A DNA stretch of 64,000 nucleotides, from positions 12,712,001 to 12,776,000 of the forward strand of contig CM066994.1 in NCBI GenBank assembly GCA_033977485.1, written 5' to 3'. The stretch comes from Hydrangea macrophylla. Taxonomy: Eukaryota > Streptophyta > Magnoliopsida > Cornales > Hydrangeaceae. Position numbers and translations under genes: made by a program. This document shows, one piece after another, positions 44,339-57,861 of this stretch. Position 1 is the first letter of the stretch; the number at the start of each line of letters is the position of its first letter. The notes beneath the pieces are model-generated. The model worked only from the letters and a program-made list of their open reading frames with translations, ran no database searches and was not told the DNA's origin.

Positions 44339-45584
44339 AGTTTTGTAGTACCCGTAAATTCTGCAGTATTTTAATTATGTAATTTCCTAAATTTTATATC
44401 CCCGTGCAATAATATAATTGTATTTTAATATTTGGTTGCCGCTTAATTAATTACTATAAATTATTTTAATATTCATTGTCATTTAAGAATTATAGTTGTA
44501 AAACATATTGTATTTTAATTTGTTGCTTAATTATAGATTATATAAATCTGCAGTACTTTATTTATGTATTTCCTAATTTCAAAGCCCAACCTTATATGTT
44601 AATATTTTATTTTTTATATATAATTAATTGTCACCTAGTATTATAACTATGAATTTTATTTTATAGTTTGGAACCATTATAATCATATATTATAATGTAC
44701 ACTTTCAGTGTCACCTAAATTTAGACTCAACCCCATGTATTAAAATTACATGATTTAAATATTTAATGGTCGCTTAATATTTTAATTATGAATTATATCA
44801 TATAGTTCGCTGTCCTTTAATTTTATAACTGTAAGTTATATTATATTCGTTATGGTTTACTTTATATTATAATATTCGTACCCAATAAGTCCTGAGACTA
44901 TAATCGTAATTATTGTAGTTTTGACGTTTTAATTTAGACCCCCGTATGTTAATATATCATATCTTAATATTAGTTGCCTTTTAGATATTATAATTATAGA
45001 TTATAGTTCGGACCCGATAGTTATGTGGTTTTAATTAAGATTATTATTATATCGACGTCTGTTTAACCCGAACATTAAGTTAAACCCGAACTGACTTACA
45101 CGCGAACCCATAGAAACTGGTATTACCCGGACTGCATGACACATTGAAACACCCCCCCCCCCCCCCCCCCCCCTTATTAACCCAACCCCCTCTAATATCC
45201 CATGGACACACCACTCTTCCTCCCCATGTCCCCCAACCACCAACCCATCACAATCTCTCACCTCACCACCCGTCACCCTCACATCACTGCCCCTCCCTCA
45301 CCACTGCCACACACAACCGCCAAACACATGGCACACACACACGTTTCTTTGTTTATATGCATGAGGTGTGCATTATATTATATATGTGTATACTGTGTGT
45401 GTATGTTGTGCAGTGTGTACTTGTATATATTATATAATATATATATATAGATGGAGAGTAGTTGTGAGGAAGAGAGAGAGTGAGAAAACCGAGAGTTGAG
45501 AAGTGAGAGAACCCGAGAGTAAGAGGTTAGAGTGAGAGAGGGAAAAGACCACCAAGGTTCACTACAACAAAAATGGGGTTTTGC

Positions 45585-45960
45585 AAGGAAGCTTGGCAAG
45601 GAAATGTTAATTTTCTTGCTAAAAGTATAGTATTAGCAAGGAAATATTATTTTGTTGCCAAAGGGCTGAAAGGCATACGCATTTGGCAACGAAAATCTTT
45701 TTTCCTTGCCAAAAGTGTAGTTTTTGGCAACGAAATATTATTTTCCTTGCAAATAGTAAATTATTTGGCAACGAAAAATCAATTTCCTTGCTAAAAGTAT
45801 GTTTTGGCAAGGAAATTGCTATTCCTTGCCTAAAGTTCAGTAAATATTGTGAAAATAATTTATGGCAAGGAAACATATTTTAGCAAGTAATTATTTCTTC
45901 CCTCTCAAAACAATTTTGCAAGGAAATAAGTTTCCTTGCCAAACACTTTTGGTTTCCCTC
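45585..45960. repeat. Left subterminal repeats of the CACTA element
   Basis: GGCAAGGAAAT and its complement TTTCCTTGCC (with GGCAACGAAA variants) alternate every 25-45 bp in both orientations. These are the presumed transposase binding sites, as is known for Spm and Tam1 ends. Confidence 0.85.
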
Positions 45961-46006
45961 TCAAAACAAAGGAAAGGGTGAAAAACTAATTTCTGTCTAA
46001 TTAGAA

Positions 46007-46042
<36 letters not shown>

Positions 46043-46123
46043 GACTCTTCCCGCCGCCCACCACCGGCTGCCCACCGGTTGCACGCCGTCGCCGATCGCA
46101 GGCCGCTGTGGCTCCAATCTCCA

Positions 46124-46171
<48 letters not shown>

Positions 46172-49100
46172 ACACACACACACACACACGCATAATCTGT
46201 GCTCTGTTTGGTTTAGGTTCTCTACAGATTTTGGATTAATTGAGGGGGAAAATAGGGTTCATTTTTAAACCACCCACTCAAATCAATGGCAAATCCTAGG
46301 GTTCATGCTGATCACTCTCATATTTCTCCCAAGCTACCTTCCTGATAATTATAAGAATTCAATTTCTATGGTAATTGATGCAGGGAAAGATAATTTTGAT
46401 CATTCACTCTCTTCATGTAAATTGTAAACCACTAGTTGATGCGTTGATGTCACTGATTCATTGCATTGGGTAATTGACTCTTGCCCTCATTTGGTAATTT
46501 ACTCTTGCCCTCTTGAGGAGCTGTTGAGTCAGAGATAATTTTGCTTTGCTGCAAAGTTGCTAAAGCTCGAAAGAGTTGGTAAGTGTTTGGTAGCTACAAT
46601 GTCGGTTTGATTTTTGGTTTTTTATTTGTCTTTTTGTTATTTTAGTGAGATAGAGATTTGAGTGGTGATCCTATATTTGCACCACAATGGACATTTTTGG
46701 TTGCCAATATTGTTCTGATATAGACTCAACAGAGTTAATGTTAGTGATGTCCTTGAAAGATAAAAAGACAATGAAGATTCAATGTTCTTTTTGGTGTAGA
46801 TGATTGATCTCCAGACCATATGGAATTGACTCGGTTTAGGTGGTGAATATTTATTACCATCAACCCAATATTCATTGCAACTTTGTAAGTTTTGTTTGTA
46901 TGTATACTAGCTAATAATGCAGCCAAGAATAATATATAGTTTGGAAAACTTGGATTTCCAAGGAGATTTTTCTGGGATTTAAGTTGGCCATTGAACTGTT
47001 GGTAGTTTGAACTTTTTTGGAGCTTAAACTTAATATTGTGTTCCAACATCATGTTAATTCAATTATTCTTAAAGACTAAAATATAAAATTTGGGTAAAAG
47101 TAGTACCTATAGCCCTTTTTTGGCTTTTGGCCTCATCAATAGAAAGCATTTCTAAGGAAAATTCTTCAATAGAAACTACTCCCAAATTTATAATTCCTCT
47201 ATTATTCTTTTGGTTTTACAATTTTCTTTTTCTTTTTTTTTTCTAGGCAAAAAGAGTAGGAAGGGAGACCATAGTAACTACTCTTTTATTCTGTTTGGAA
47301 CCCATGAGAGGAGGAGTCTATATATAAATGTTACAAAGTAGGGGTTTTTAGACGCTTCTTTCTAATTGATTCATACCTTAACCCAACCTCACCAAATATG
47401 ACCCAAATGCTGGCCTAGTAATAGTCTTTTGTGATTCCCCTGCAATATATAATCTTTAGTGATTTTCATTGCGGGATTCGAATTCAGGACCTACTACGCA
47501 CCAAACCACTTGGAAGTAAGCCACCATTACTCATAATATTATGTATGGTCAATATTCCTTGTGTTCGGGTGATAATTTGCTTTTCAGTTTGAACTTAGTA
47601 ATTCATAAATCTATGACAGAAATGTAGTGGGATTACTCATTATATTATGTATGGTCACTATTACTTACAAAATATGTGCATTGTAGCTTTAGATCATTCA
47701 TTCCCTCTCTAGTAGAAATGTATTTCTTAGTACACTTTCACAATATTACTTCACTGAGTTAAAAATTATAGTGGTTGAGGTTGTGTTAATTGTTGTTAAA
47801 TCCTCCGTTAAGAATTTTAAATTTGCTGGTACTTCATTACTACATGTTTTCTATGAACCATTCAGATCTTCAGATTAGTTTTATGACAATTTGTTTGCAT
47901 ATACGTTGGATAATTATTTACATTGAAGAAATATCATACTTTAAAATAAATTAAGGATTTTCGTAAGCTATTGTTTTTAGTTATTTATAAAAAAAAATTG
48001 ATTGTTTATGATAACGGGTATGGAGTAGGACAATTTTTTTTATTTTTTTATTTTTACCTTTAGCATCAAACCATACTTGGATATTCCTTTTATTGAATAT
48101 TCCTTTGCATATATCCTATACTTGTGCTTGCTCTAGTTTGTTTTCTAGTGTCAGATTTGAATTATGAGAATAACCAAAAAGATTTTGACTAAGGTTATCT
48201 GATATGTCATATGATATATTTTAGTATTAGAGGTTGATGAGCTTTGTGAGTCAAGCTGTCGGGTATCAAGGATGGGGCTTCTTGGTAATCAATAAATACA
48301 TCTCTCTATGGTCCCCAATGAACCATTATTGAAATCCAAGGGAAAAAAATAACCACTTTTGAATTGATTTTTTTAGGCGTATAGTGTCGGTAGTATCAAC
48401 CCTTGTGGTACCTTAGTGATCGTTACGCTTGTGATTCAGAAACAGCTATGTCTAACAGGTTGGAGGTTAATGTCACATCCCTTTCCTTTATGTTACAGTG
48501 GTTACTGAATGTTTTCAAAACCTTGCTTGTACCACTAGTGAATCAAATGCACTACAAATCTCAACATGGGTCTCTAGATGATTCCAACTCGAATGAGACT
48601 GGACTTATACTTAGATACTTAGCCACGATAAAATGCTAGATAAGATAGATTATGTGCACTTCACTTTGCATATATAACTCTAATACTTAATAACTTCTTG
48701 TTATTTTTTTATCAGTAATAAGGATAAGGATATTTGATGGTATTCATCAAATAAAATGATGAAGCATGATTGAATACACTTGTTGGAGGGAGTGGTTGGC
48801 TTTCTTTTTTGTGAATCGTGTGTACTAATGTGACATGTAATTAATTGAAGAATAGAAAAATAAATGAAAAGAAGCAGATAGTATTGGTCATCAAATTATA
48901 TCTCAGCCGGAATATATTCTGAGAGTTGGTATTACATCATTATGTATGGACAACTCATTTCGTAATGGGGCTGAATCCCGACAAACTCACTACTCACAGT
49001 CCAAAATGGTAATCTAGCTGGGAAAGGAGCTATCAACCATGATTACATATCGAGCAAGCATAGATTTTGTACAAGAAAAACTACAACCTCTAAAAAATCT

Positions 49101-50404
49101 GAGGTAAAAAGAACCAAATGATCTAGTATGTGTACATTGTTTATTTGCAAGAAACATAAAAAAGACTAGACTGGAACTTGCAAAGTCTAGTGTAGGCTTT
49201 GCCTTGAAAGTGGACGAACTTAAATTTCGCTGTTCTTGGACCTAACTTTATCTCGTGTGGTAACTGTCAGTTCATTATCTTCCTAACCATCTTAGCCAAT
49301 TCTATCAGAAACTTCCTATATATAGGTGATTGTTGGAATGTTTTAAGTCAAATCCTGCCATTTTTTTTCTTCGATAAGTAGGTTGAAATCCAGAGTCAAG
49401 ACATTTGGTGTGTAATATGATTCAGACATTCATATTTAAGTGTCTTATGCAAGTGCATGTATGTGTGAATACCAAGTGAATTTAACTTCTAAAAATCTGT
49501 GCTATGCTCTCACCAGTTGGGTACACAAACTAATGGTCCTGGATTCTAATTGTGTTCATACCATGTAGGAGGAGGCTGGAAAAGCGGATTTAAATTCCAC
49601 TTCCAAACTTTGAGAGTAGTAAAGAGCTTATTCGGATCTTGATTTGAAAATGGTTGAGGTAAAGTCGCTTCCCGTTCTATTCTCAAGCATATGTTTGGAC
49701 ATGGAATTGACACTTTAGCCTTAGTTTGGTTCATAGATTTAGTGAGGGAAACAAAAAGAAAACTAAAAGAAAAACACTTCACTTTCTTTGGTAAATAATG
49801 AGAACAAAGAACGGAGAACACTTTTTTTTTTCCTCATCTACTCAGCAAACCAAATGCAGCCTGACATTGTGTCTTTATGCAGTATTCTAACCGAAATAGC
49901 TTTACCATCACTCAATATAATTTACAAGAACCGATCAATCGCTATTATGGAATTAAAAAAAAGGATGATATTAAAAAAAAAATTCAACCTAAAAATAGGG
50001 ATAAACACACCCAAAAATTCTAAACTAGTATTATTAAAGAAAATTCAACCTTTTATTTCAATGAAAATTTGTTTGCTTTGCATTTACTTAAATTTGTTTG
50101 CTTTGCATTTACTTTTTAGAGGAAATCCTCTTTGAAATGCACGGTTTAGTAACTAAATGCTTAACTAGCATTATTTTTTATGTACTGACTTGTTCCAACT
50201 TTTGCATCAATCTGATTATTTGTATTTTCGTTTCGAGTATTATTACTTTGTCACACTTATGGGAAGGAAGGCATCACATGTTGCTTTGGAGTGCACTCTT
50301 TAGTCACACCCAAATATGGTCCAATTTTTAACCCCTTTGATGTATCAATTAACTTGATATTTTGTTTTGGAAAAATAACTTCCATCTATCAATCTTCTTT
50401 GTAG

Positions 50405-50690
50405 GTTATTCTTGGCAAGGACCTTGCTGCATCAAGGCTCACTCTTTTTGACATCACAAAACGAGTTTGTGATGCAGTGCAAGCCAGGCCGGAACAAGGT
50501 TGGAGCTCTGAGTCTCCATTTTGTCATGGTAGGCATTCACTGAGTTTTTATGCTTTGGCACTGAGGTCTTGTGTTTCTTAGGAAATTCATGGGTTGCTTC
50601 GGCAAGGTGTTTCGATCGACAACGTCTTCTCTCAACTATCACCTTGGGCTTCTACTTTCTTTGAATTCTTGACGTCCTTTTAGAAAACAG
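50405..50690 (+). pseudogene. Captured exons of PPi-dependent phosphofructokinase (PFP) subunit
   Basis: Two exon remnants with splice signals. Exon a 50405-50528 follows TTCTTTGTAG and reads [20 protein letters not shown] then [11 protein letters not shown]. Exon b starts at 50582 after TTTCTTAG and reads [20 protein letters not shown] then [10 protein letters not shown], ending at a TAG stop (50681). These match, from memory, the diphosphate-fructose-6-phosphate 1-phosphotransferase family of plants, best the alpha (regulatory) subunit, a cytosolic glycolytic enzyme. The piece that normally joins them (around the PEGL motif) is missing and replaced by a short GT...AG interval, and exon b has a nonsense codon. 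So this is a non-functional gene fragment carried by the transposon. Subunit choice is less certain than family. Confidence 0.78.
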
Positions 50691-50984
50691 GTGCACCATC
50701 TTTTATAACTTTGGAATGACATATTTCTGTATCTTGCTTATAGTTCTCATCTTAATTAAAGGTTTCCAATCTTACAACTTCTTCATTAGTCAAGTGACTG
50801 AGGCAAGAGAAATCCTACCCATTAGTACAGAAAACATGTTTCTTTCTTGCCTATAATTATGAGTTAATTATGTGTTATTACTCTCTGTTAGACACTCTTT
50901 TTATTTCACTAAACATCTTGAAAAATGAAGGTCTAGAACCTAGTTAAACATGGTGCCAAGCTCGAAAAACGTACATGTCGAAAA

Positions 50985-51669
50985 TGGGTCCTCACAAAAT
51001 CTTACATATGTTCCCAAACTGGTACAAGATGATCCTTAGGACCTCATAAGGCTACAAAAAAACTCACACAACCACCTCGAGTATGACTAATTAGAGTTGT
51101 CGGAAGAAACGGAACAAATAACGGACTCCCGGGGTGGATTCCAAAGTAAAAAAGGTCAAAAAACACCTCAAAATAGCCAAAAATGAGGTTTTAAGGGCCA
51201 ACTTGGACAACCGACAGTCTGGATACAACAAAACTCACACGACCACCTCAAGTATGACTAATTAGAGTTTTAGGAAGAAAAGGAACAATTAACGGACTCC
51301 CGGGGTAGATTCCATAGTAAAAAAGGTAAAAAAAAACACCTCAAAACAACCAAAAATGAGGTTTTAAGGGCCAACTTGGACAACCGACAGTCCAGATACA
51401 ACAAAACTCACACGACCACCTTGAGTATGACTAATTAGAGTTATAGGAAGAAACGGAACAATTAACGGACTCCCGGGGTAGATTCCATAGTAAAAAAGGT
51501 CAAAAAAAACACCTCAAAACAACCAAAATGAGGGTTTAAGGGCCAACTTGGACAACCGACTGTCTGGCTGCCACCAAACCCACACGACCACCTCGAGTAT
51601 AACTAATTAGAGTTGTGGGAAGAAACGGAACAAATAACGGACTCCCGGGGTGGATTCCATAGTAAAAAA

Positions 51670-51710
<41 letters not shown>

Positions 51711-52615
51711 ACCTCAAAACAACCAAAAATGAGGTTTTAAGGGCCAACTTGGACAACCGACTGTCCGGATGCCACCAAACCCACACGACCACCTCAAGTA
51801 TGACTAATTAGAGTTGTTGGAAGAAACGGAATAAATAACAGATTCCCGGGGTGGATTCTATAGTTTAAAAAGCCAAAAACACCTCAAAACACCAAAAAAT
51901 GAGGTTTTAAGGGCCAACTTGGACAACCGACTGTCCGGATGCCACCAAACCCACACGACCACCTCGAGTATAACTAATTAGAGTTGTGGGAAGAAACGGA
52001 ACAAATAACGGACTCCCGGGGTGGATTCTATAGTAAAAAAAAACCCTCAAAACAACCAAAAATGAGGTTTTAAGGGCCAACTTGGACAACCGACTGTCCG
52101 GCTGCCACCAAACCCACATGACAACCTCAAGTATGACTAATTAGTGTTGTCAGAAGAAACGGAACAAATAACGGACTCTCGGGGTGGATTTTATAGTTAA
52201 AAAAGCCAAAAACACCTCAAAACACCAAAAAAATGAGGTTTTAATGGGCAACTTGGACAACTGACTGCCTGGATACCACCAAACCCACACGACCACCACA
52301 AGTATGACTAATTAGAGTTGTCAGAAGAAACGGAACAAATAACGGACTCCCGGGGTGGATTCCATAGTTAAAAAGGCCAAAAAGGCCAAAAACTCCTCAA
52401 AATAACCAAAATTGAGGTTTTAATGAGTAACTTGGACAACCGACAGTTCGGCTACCACAAAACCCACACGACCACATCGAGTATGAATAATTAGAGTTGG
52501 AAGAAACGGAACAAATAACGGACTCTCGGGGTGGATTCCATAGCAAAAAAGGTTAAAAAAAATACCTCAAAACACCAAGAAAAGAGGTTTTACGGGCCAA
52601 CTTGGACTTCCGTTT
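50985..52615. repeat. ~172-bp tandem array inside the CACTA element
   Basis: The phrase CACACGACCACCTCGAGTAT recurs at about 51067, 51237, 51409, 51582, 51782, 51952, 52115, 52287 and 52466. Steps are 163-179 bp except one of 200 bp, lengthened by an A run (51671-51709). Each unit also carries AATAACGGACTCCCGGGGTG and GAGGTTTTAAGGGCCAACTT. Nine units. Confidence 0.92.
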
Positions 52616-52984
52616 TTTTTTTTTCTTCTTCTTGTTTTGAATGATAAGTTACTAATGTTATCATTTTACTTGTGATACAGATGGGGGCGCAAAAGTTTGG
52701 ATTGCAAGTTGGAGTTTGTGCTGCAATTTATTAGTTAAATTACGTAGTGACATTTATTTAGTATTATTTTGGATATGTGAAACGTGTTTTTGTTGGATTT
52801 TTGTTGTTGTGACCTATTAGGTACTTCTTGGATATGTAATGCTTATGTTATGTTGGATGTGATTATTTAATATTATGATATGTTGGTCATGTTTTGATCA
52901 TTCTATATTCTTACATTGGACAACTTTCGAAATTTTACAGGATTAATAATAAATATTGGATTGGACAGGAATTCCTGAAGTTAT

Positions 52985-53525
52985 TTTTAGTGATACAACT
53001 ATTTCCTTGCCTTTGAGGAACAAAATCAGCAAGGAACTATATTTTTGTCGCTAAAAACCACATTTAGCAAGGAAATTATTTCCTTGCCTTAGATAAATAC
53101 AATTGCCAATAATTTTTTTTTTCCTTGCTAAAAACCTCATTTAGCAAGGAAATTATTTCATTGCCTTATGTTAATACCATTTGCAAGGAAACAACATTTC
53201 CTTGTTAAAAATGGCTTTTAGCAAGGAACAAATTTCCTTGCCTTAGAGTTTTGTATTTGCAACGAAATTGTTTCCTTGCTAATTGTCCATATTACAACAC
53301 AAAAATAGGTTTTTGGCAAGGAAATTAAGCCATTTAGCAACGAAAATGTTGATCAATAGCAAGGAAAAATTTCCTTGCCAAAAGTGAAGAATTGGCAAGG
53401 AAAATATTTTTCGTCACTAGAAGCAATGGGTATGAAGCTTTAGCAAGGAATCGAGCGACGAAATTCTTTCCTTGATAAAGGCTTTTACCACGAAATTTTG
53501 ACTTTTAGCAAGGAACTTTTTCTTT
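52985..53525. repeat. Right subterminal repeats of the CACTA element
   Basis: TTTAGCAAGGAAATTATTTC and TTTCCTTGCC motifs, more than ten copies in both orientations, mirroring the left end. Confidence 0.85.
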
Positions 53526-54219
53526 GCAAAAACACTTTTTTGTTGTAGTGGTTAGAGAGAGGGAGAGGAAAAAAAAAATAAAAGCAAAACCCACAAACCC
53601 AAAGCACCAACTCCCACCCTCCATCACTGCCACTCATCCCAGCACACACTACACAGACCACACAACAACACAGAGAAAGAAGGAGACGCATGGGAGAAAG
53701 AGGAGCCGAAGCAAGCTAGAGAGAGAGAGAGAGCCGCGGGAGACCCGAGACAGACCGGAACCGAGGAAGGTAACGTCTCACACCCCCTTCTATATTCTGT
53801 ACATACACAGACCCACACATAGACTCACACTCGCCCTCACGCAGCCCCCAAAATAGACCCGAGAGCCAAACAATGGCCGGACCACCATTAAAGCTCGTAC
53901 GAGATCGGGTTTTTTGACTGTCACCAAACCTCACAAAAGTAACGCCAAAATGACCCTAACGACTCCCTTAACGCCCTCGATGAATGGCTCGAAGATTAAG
54001 TCGTGTTTGGACGGCCTACAGTTCGATTATTCTCTTTTGGTTGTGACTGTTTTTGCCCCTGTACGCGCAGACCATTAAGATTCAGGCTTCAAGACCTATA
54101 CCGTTAAATCCGTCTCGTCGAGGCACTCGATTGCGACACAAAGTTTGCGTATTTTCGTTAAGTTTTGAGCGAGTTATGATCGTTTGAAGTTTTGGGGTGT
54201 AAAATGTAAATATATACGA

Positions 54220-54256
<37 letters not shown>

Positions 54257-57200
54257 ATCTTCAACGAAGAAGACAATGTATTGGGCTTGGACTTAGGCCC
54301 GTTTGGGTAATCAGCTTTTGGGTAAGCTTTTGTGTGTTGGAATGTTAGTTTGCCAAACAAGAGCTTTAGGATTTAGTCATTAATTTATCTAAGTTGGGTA
54401 ATTGTTTTAAATTATAGAAAAACAGTGTTAAATGTATTATTAGTATATTTTATAAATTCTGAAATATTATTAATTAATATTTTTATATTTTGAAATTATA
54501 TATTATTTAATTATATATTATACTTATTATTCATTTAGTCATAAATGAATAATAAAGGTTAGTTGATTAAAATAAAAAGATATTAGTTATTGCTTAATGT
54601 TTTAAAAATAGTTTTATGGTATTATTAAATAGTTTTTAATATTCTGGAAAATGTTATATTTATTCATGTATTATATTCTGAAATTATAATTTATTAGTTA
54701 TATACTTTACTTATTAAGAATTATTTTTAAAGGATAATAATTAGGTATTAAATACCTAATGGCCATTTTAAATATGTAGAAAATTATATTAATTATTCTA
54801 AGGTCTAATGACCTCGTTTTATAAATTATTTATTTATAAAACCCAAACTTTAGCATTTTATTTAATTAATATGGACTCGTTTGCTCGTCCTTAATTATTT
54901 TAAATACCAAACGAGTCCTGAAAATTATGAGAAAAATATCACTAGCCTATTTTAAGGTCTAGCATTTAATAAAAATATTTCTAAGGACCGCTTGTCCTTC
55001 TAAGTTATATTTTATAATTATGGGACTCTGAAGACTATAAATATATAAATATGACTTTAATAATTCACAGTAAATAAACCGTAACTCAGAAAAATGCGCG
55101 GTCAGTTCCCAGAGTCTTAGAATAATGCCTAGAACGTCCCCTTAAAGTTTGGTAACCTTTTGACATGGTCAAAAATATCGCTTACATGTAGGGCCCACAC
55201 TGGTATAGAAAATTCAGCCTTTTATGCGACGGACTCCGATTTGAGTCTAGTCAATGGCGTCGGACTTAGAATGACACGTAGATCACCACCTTGAGGTTTA
55301 TATCCTCATTTGGTAAAATTACCATTATGCCCTTATTATTAACACATACGCTTCATCACCGTTATTCTATTATACGTTGTAGGTCTGTGACTTATCCGTC
55401 GTTCAGAGAGTCATAAGCTGGACAAGACATCCAGGTGAGTGTTTCTAACCTCACTCTCAATATACATAATGACTGCCAGAGTATTTGTATGTGATATAAA
55501 TATAAGTTGTATTTATGATCGTGATACTATGACTGTACATTGATGTACTTTGATGTATATGTGGATTATGTTATGAAACGATTGCTATGAGACAAGCATG
55601 TTAGATATTACTATGATATATTGATAAAAAGTAAAAGAAAAGAACTATATGTGAAGGAATGTTTAGCCATGTGTATGCTGTGACGGATAATCAATTATGG
55701 AACCTTAGTTTGTACGTTTTGTATATCAATGTTGATTATATGAGCACGTTGCTATTATTGCCTTGATGACCACGCCTAAATATGTAAATGAGAATAAAGA
55801 GCATGTTAACGTTTCATTTATATGTTTCACCTAATGTAGTTATGTTTATCAAGAATCATGTAATTGAAGATCATATCACGATGTCAGTACACGTAGTCAG
55901 TGTTAGTGACTCCGGCCAAGTGAGGTCGTGAGTTGAAGTAATTGGGAGTCTTGGGAAGCGTGAGTTGATATGATTGAGATTCTTCTATCGTGAGTCAGGA
56001 GATATTATGATTTGGAAACCGCACGAGTTGATAAAGATACGTGATAATGGGACAGTATGATTGAGATACAGAATATTGTGATTGTGATTATGATTGTAAT
56101 AGTAAGAGAATAGTTAGAGCTGCTATTGTGCCAGTCATCCGTGTAAATGCCGGAGATGGTACATGCGTCTGGGTTTACCGCCGTACTGCTTGGCAGTTAG
56201 TGCTCTAATGTACTAGTCGTCTGAGTGGATTATCGGAGATAGTACACATGTTGTGTGGGTTTGCTGTCGTGCTGTATATCATGCGCTAGTCAGTTACTAA
56301 TGTACCGTCCTCTGCGGTGGGATTGCCGTGATAGTACACATGGTGTGTGTGCTTGCCGTCGTGCTTGCCGTTTTGCAGTTAGTATTCTGACGTGCAACTC
56401 ATTGGGTGATGATTCACCAACGAGGGTATAGGCGATCGAGCCAATTCTGCCATCGTGCTATTTGGATTATGAGGCCGTAAGACGACGATGTTACTATGAG
56501 GCCGTAAGGCGAGGATGTTAAGTATGAAATGAGTATCAGAGTGCGTAGTGAAAGTGTGGTTTGTATTGTGAAAGTAAGTTCAGAGTAAGTTGTCGTTGTG
56601 GGTTTTATAACACAATGTTATTGAGTTGCATTGGTTATGGGATTTTATATTCCAGAGTTTGGGTTTGGGTTCATTGAGTACGCATTTACATACACGAGCA
56701 TAATGGAAATAAGAAATTGAATAGTACGAATATATTGTTATGATTTCGAGAACCAGACAAACATGTATATGAATTATATTGATCCTGTTATTTGGTTAAT
56801 GGTAGATGTTTAGTAATTGCATTATATGTTAATTGATACCTCTGCTATGTCCATGTGAGCGACGTCAATCGATAATGGACTAACCACATCCTAAGATGCA
56901 AAGTAATAACGTGAGATGAGTAGGTAGTGTATGTATATTGGTGGTGAATATGGTTATGAACGCCCACTCAGCTTTGTTGCAAAGCTGACGGTATGTTACG
57001 CCTGGACAATCCAATGTCCAGATTTCCTTGCAGGTTGGTCAGAGAACAATTCAGTCTTCAGAGTAAGAAGCTAAGGGACACTGGAAGTGTAGAGCTAGAC
57101 TGAAGACCAAAGATAGCCACCAGCATCGTGTATTTGTAATAGTTTGTTGTATTAGTACTGGGACCTATGCTTTGTAATCGTATAATTGTTCAGATTAAAG

Positions 57201-57351
57201 TTTTAAGTTAAGATTAGCTTCCTTCCCTTCATTTTCATATTGTTTATAGTGTTAGAGGACATGACGGCTTTGTAACTCGTCATTCCCTACGGGTCCAGAA
57301 AGGAAATTTAAATTTTCCCTATTTTTGGCTACTCCGGGGCGTGACAAGTTT

Positions 57352-57818
57352 TGATTTCAAGAAAAAAGTATGCGTCGTTCTTGTTCATCACTCATGGTAA
57401 GTAGGTTACATATTCAACGAATTCTTCACGTTGTTTGTTTCTAAATTTTTTTTTCCAAATTTGTATGTTTTTGTACAAGATATAAATCATTTTCCAGTGC
57501 AAAAATATTTTTTAGAACTCAATATCAGTGCTTTGCTAAAAGAATTTTCAATGTTTCTTGAACTCAATGTCTTCAGTGTTTACGTTTGTTTAATTCATGA
57601 GAAAGTAATCTTTCTTGAGCAACAAAATGGACTTGGTGGAATAAGATGGACACTTTCTTATTATAGTGTAGTTAGGAAATTGGATGGCGACTTTTTCAAA
57701 GTCTGGATGTAAATTTCACATCCCAATGCATGAAATTTCACAACAGCAGTCTGAAAGTGAAATTTCATATACGTAACATGTGAAATTTCATAACAGCAAG
57801 GTTTTTTTTTTCTTTTTT

Positions 57819-57861
<43 letters not shown>

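Larger units (their letters stand above)
45560..53550. mobile_element. CACTA transposon, non-autonomous, gene-capturing
   Basis: 7991 bp, ends CACTACAACAAAAA and TTTTTTGTTGTAGTG, flanked by 3-bp GTT (45557-45559, 53551-53553), the hallmark of CACTA (En/Spm) transposons. Both ends carry dense subterminal repeats. No transposase (TNP2-like) frame is present. Inside are PFP exon remnants (50405-50690) and a 172-bp tandem array. 46200-50400 holds no recognisable gene. Mobilisation would depend on a related autonomous copy. Confidence 0.93.
44344..57346 (+). repeat. Solo LTR D4, split by the CACTA element
   Basis: Begins TGTAGTACCCG and ends CTCCGGGGCGTGACA, with perfect AGTTT duplications (44339-44343, 57347-57351). 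Without the CACTA insertion it is about 5.0 kb, in the range of the long LTRs of Tekay/Del chromoviruses. TATA-rich box near 45426-45450, GA-rich leader to the donor-like GGAAG|GTAACG near 53770, AGGTGAGT at 55433-55440, tandem TAGTACACATG units (56150-56400), double hairpin (56969-56987, 57002-57021), TTGCAGG. No short-palindrome array was found here. Confidence 0.9.

Noticed and set aside
48403..48639. 78-residue frame in the CACTA element
   Set aside because: No recognisable motif and not continuous with the PFP exons.
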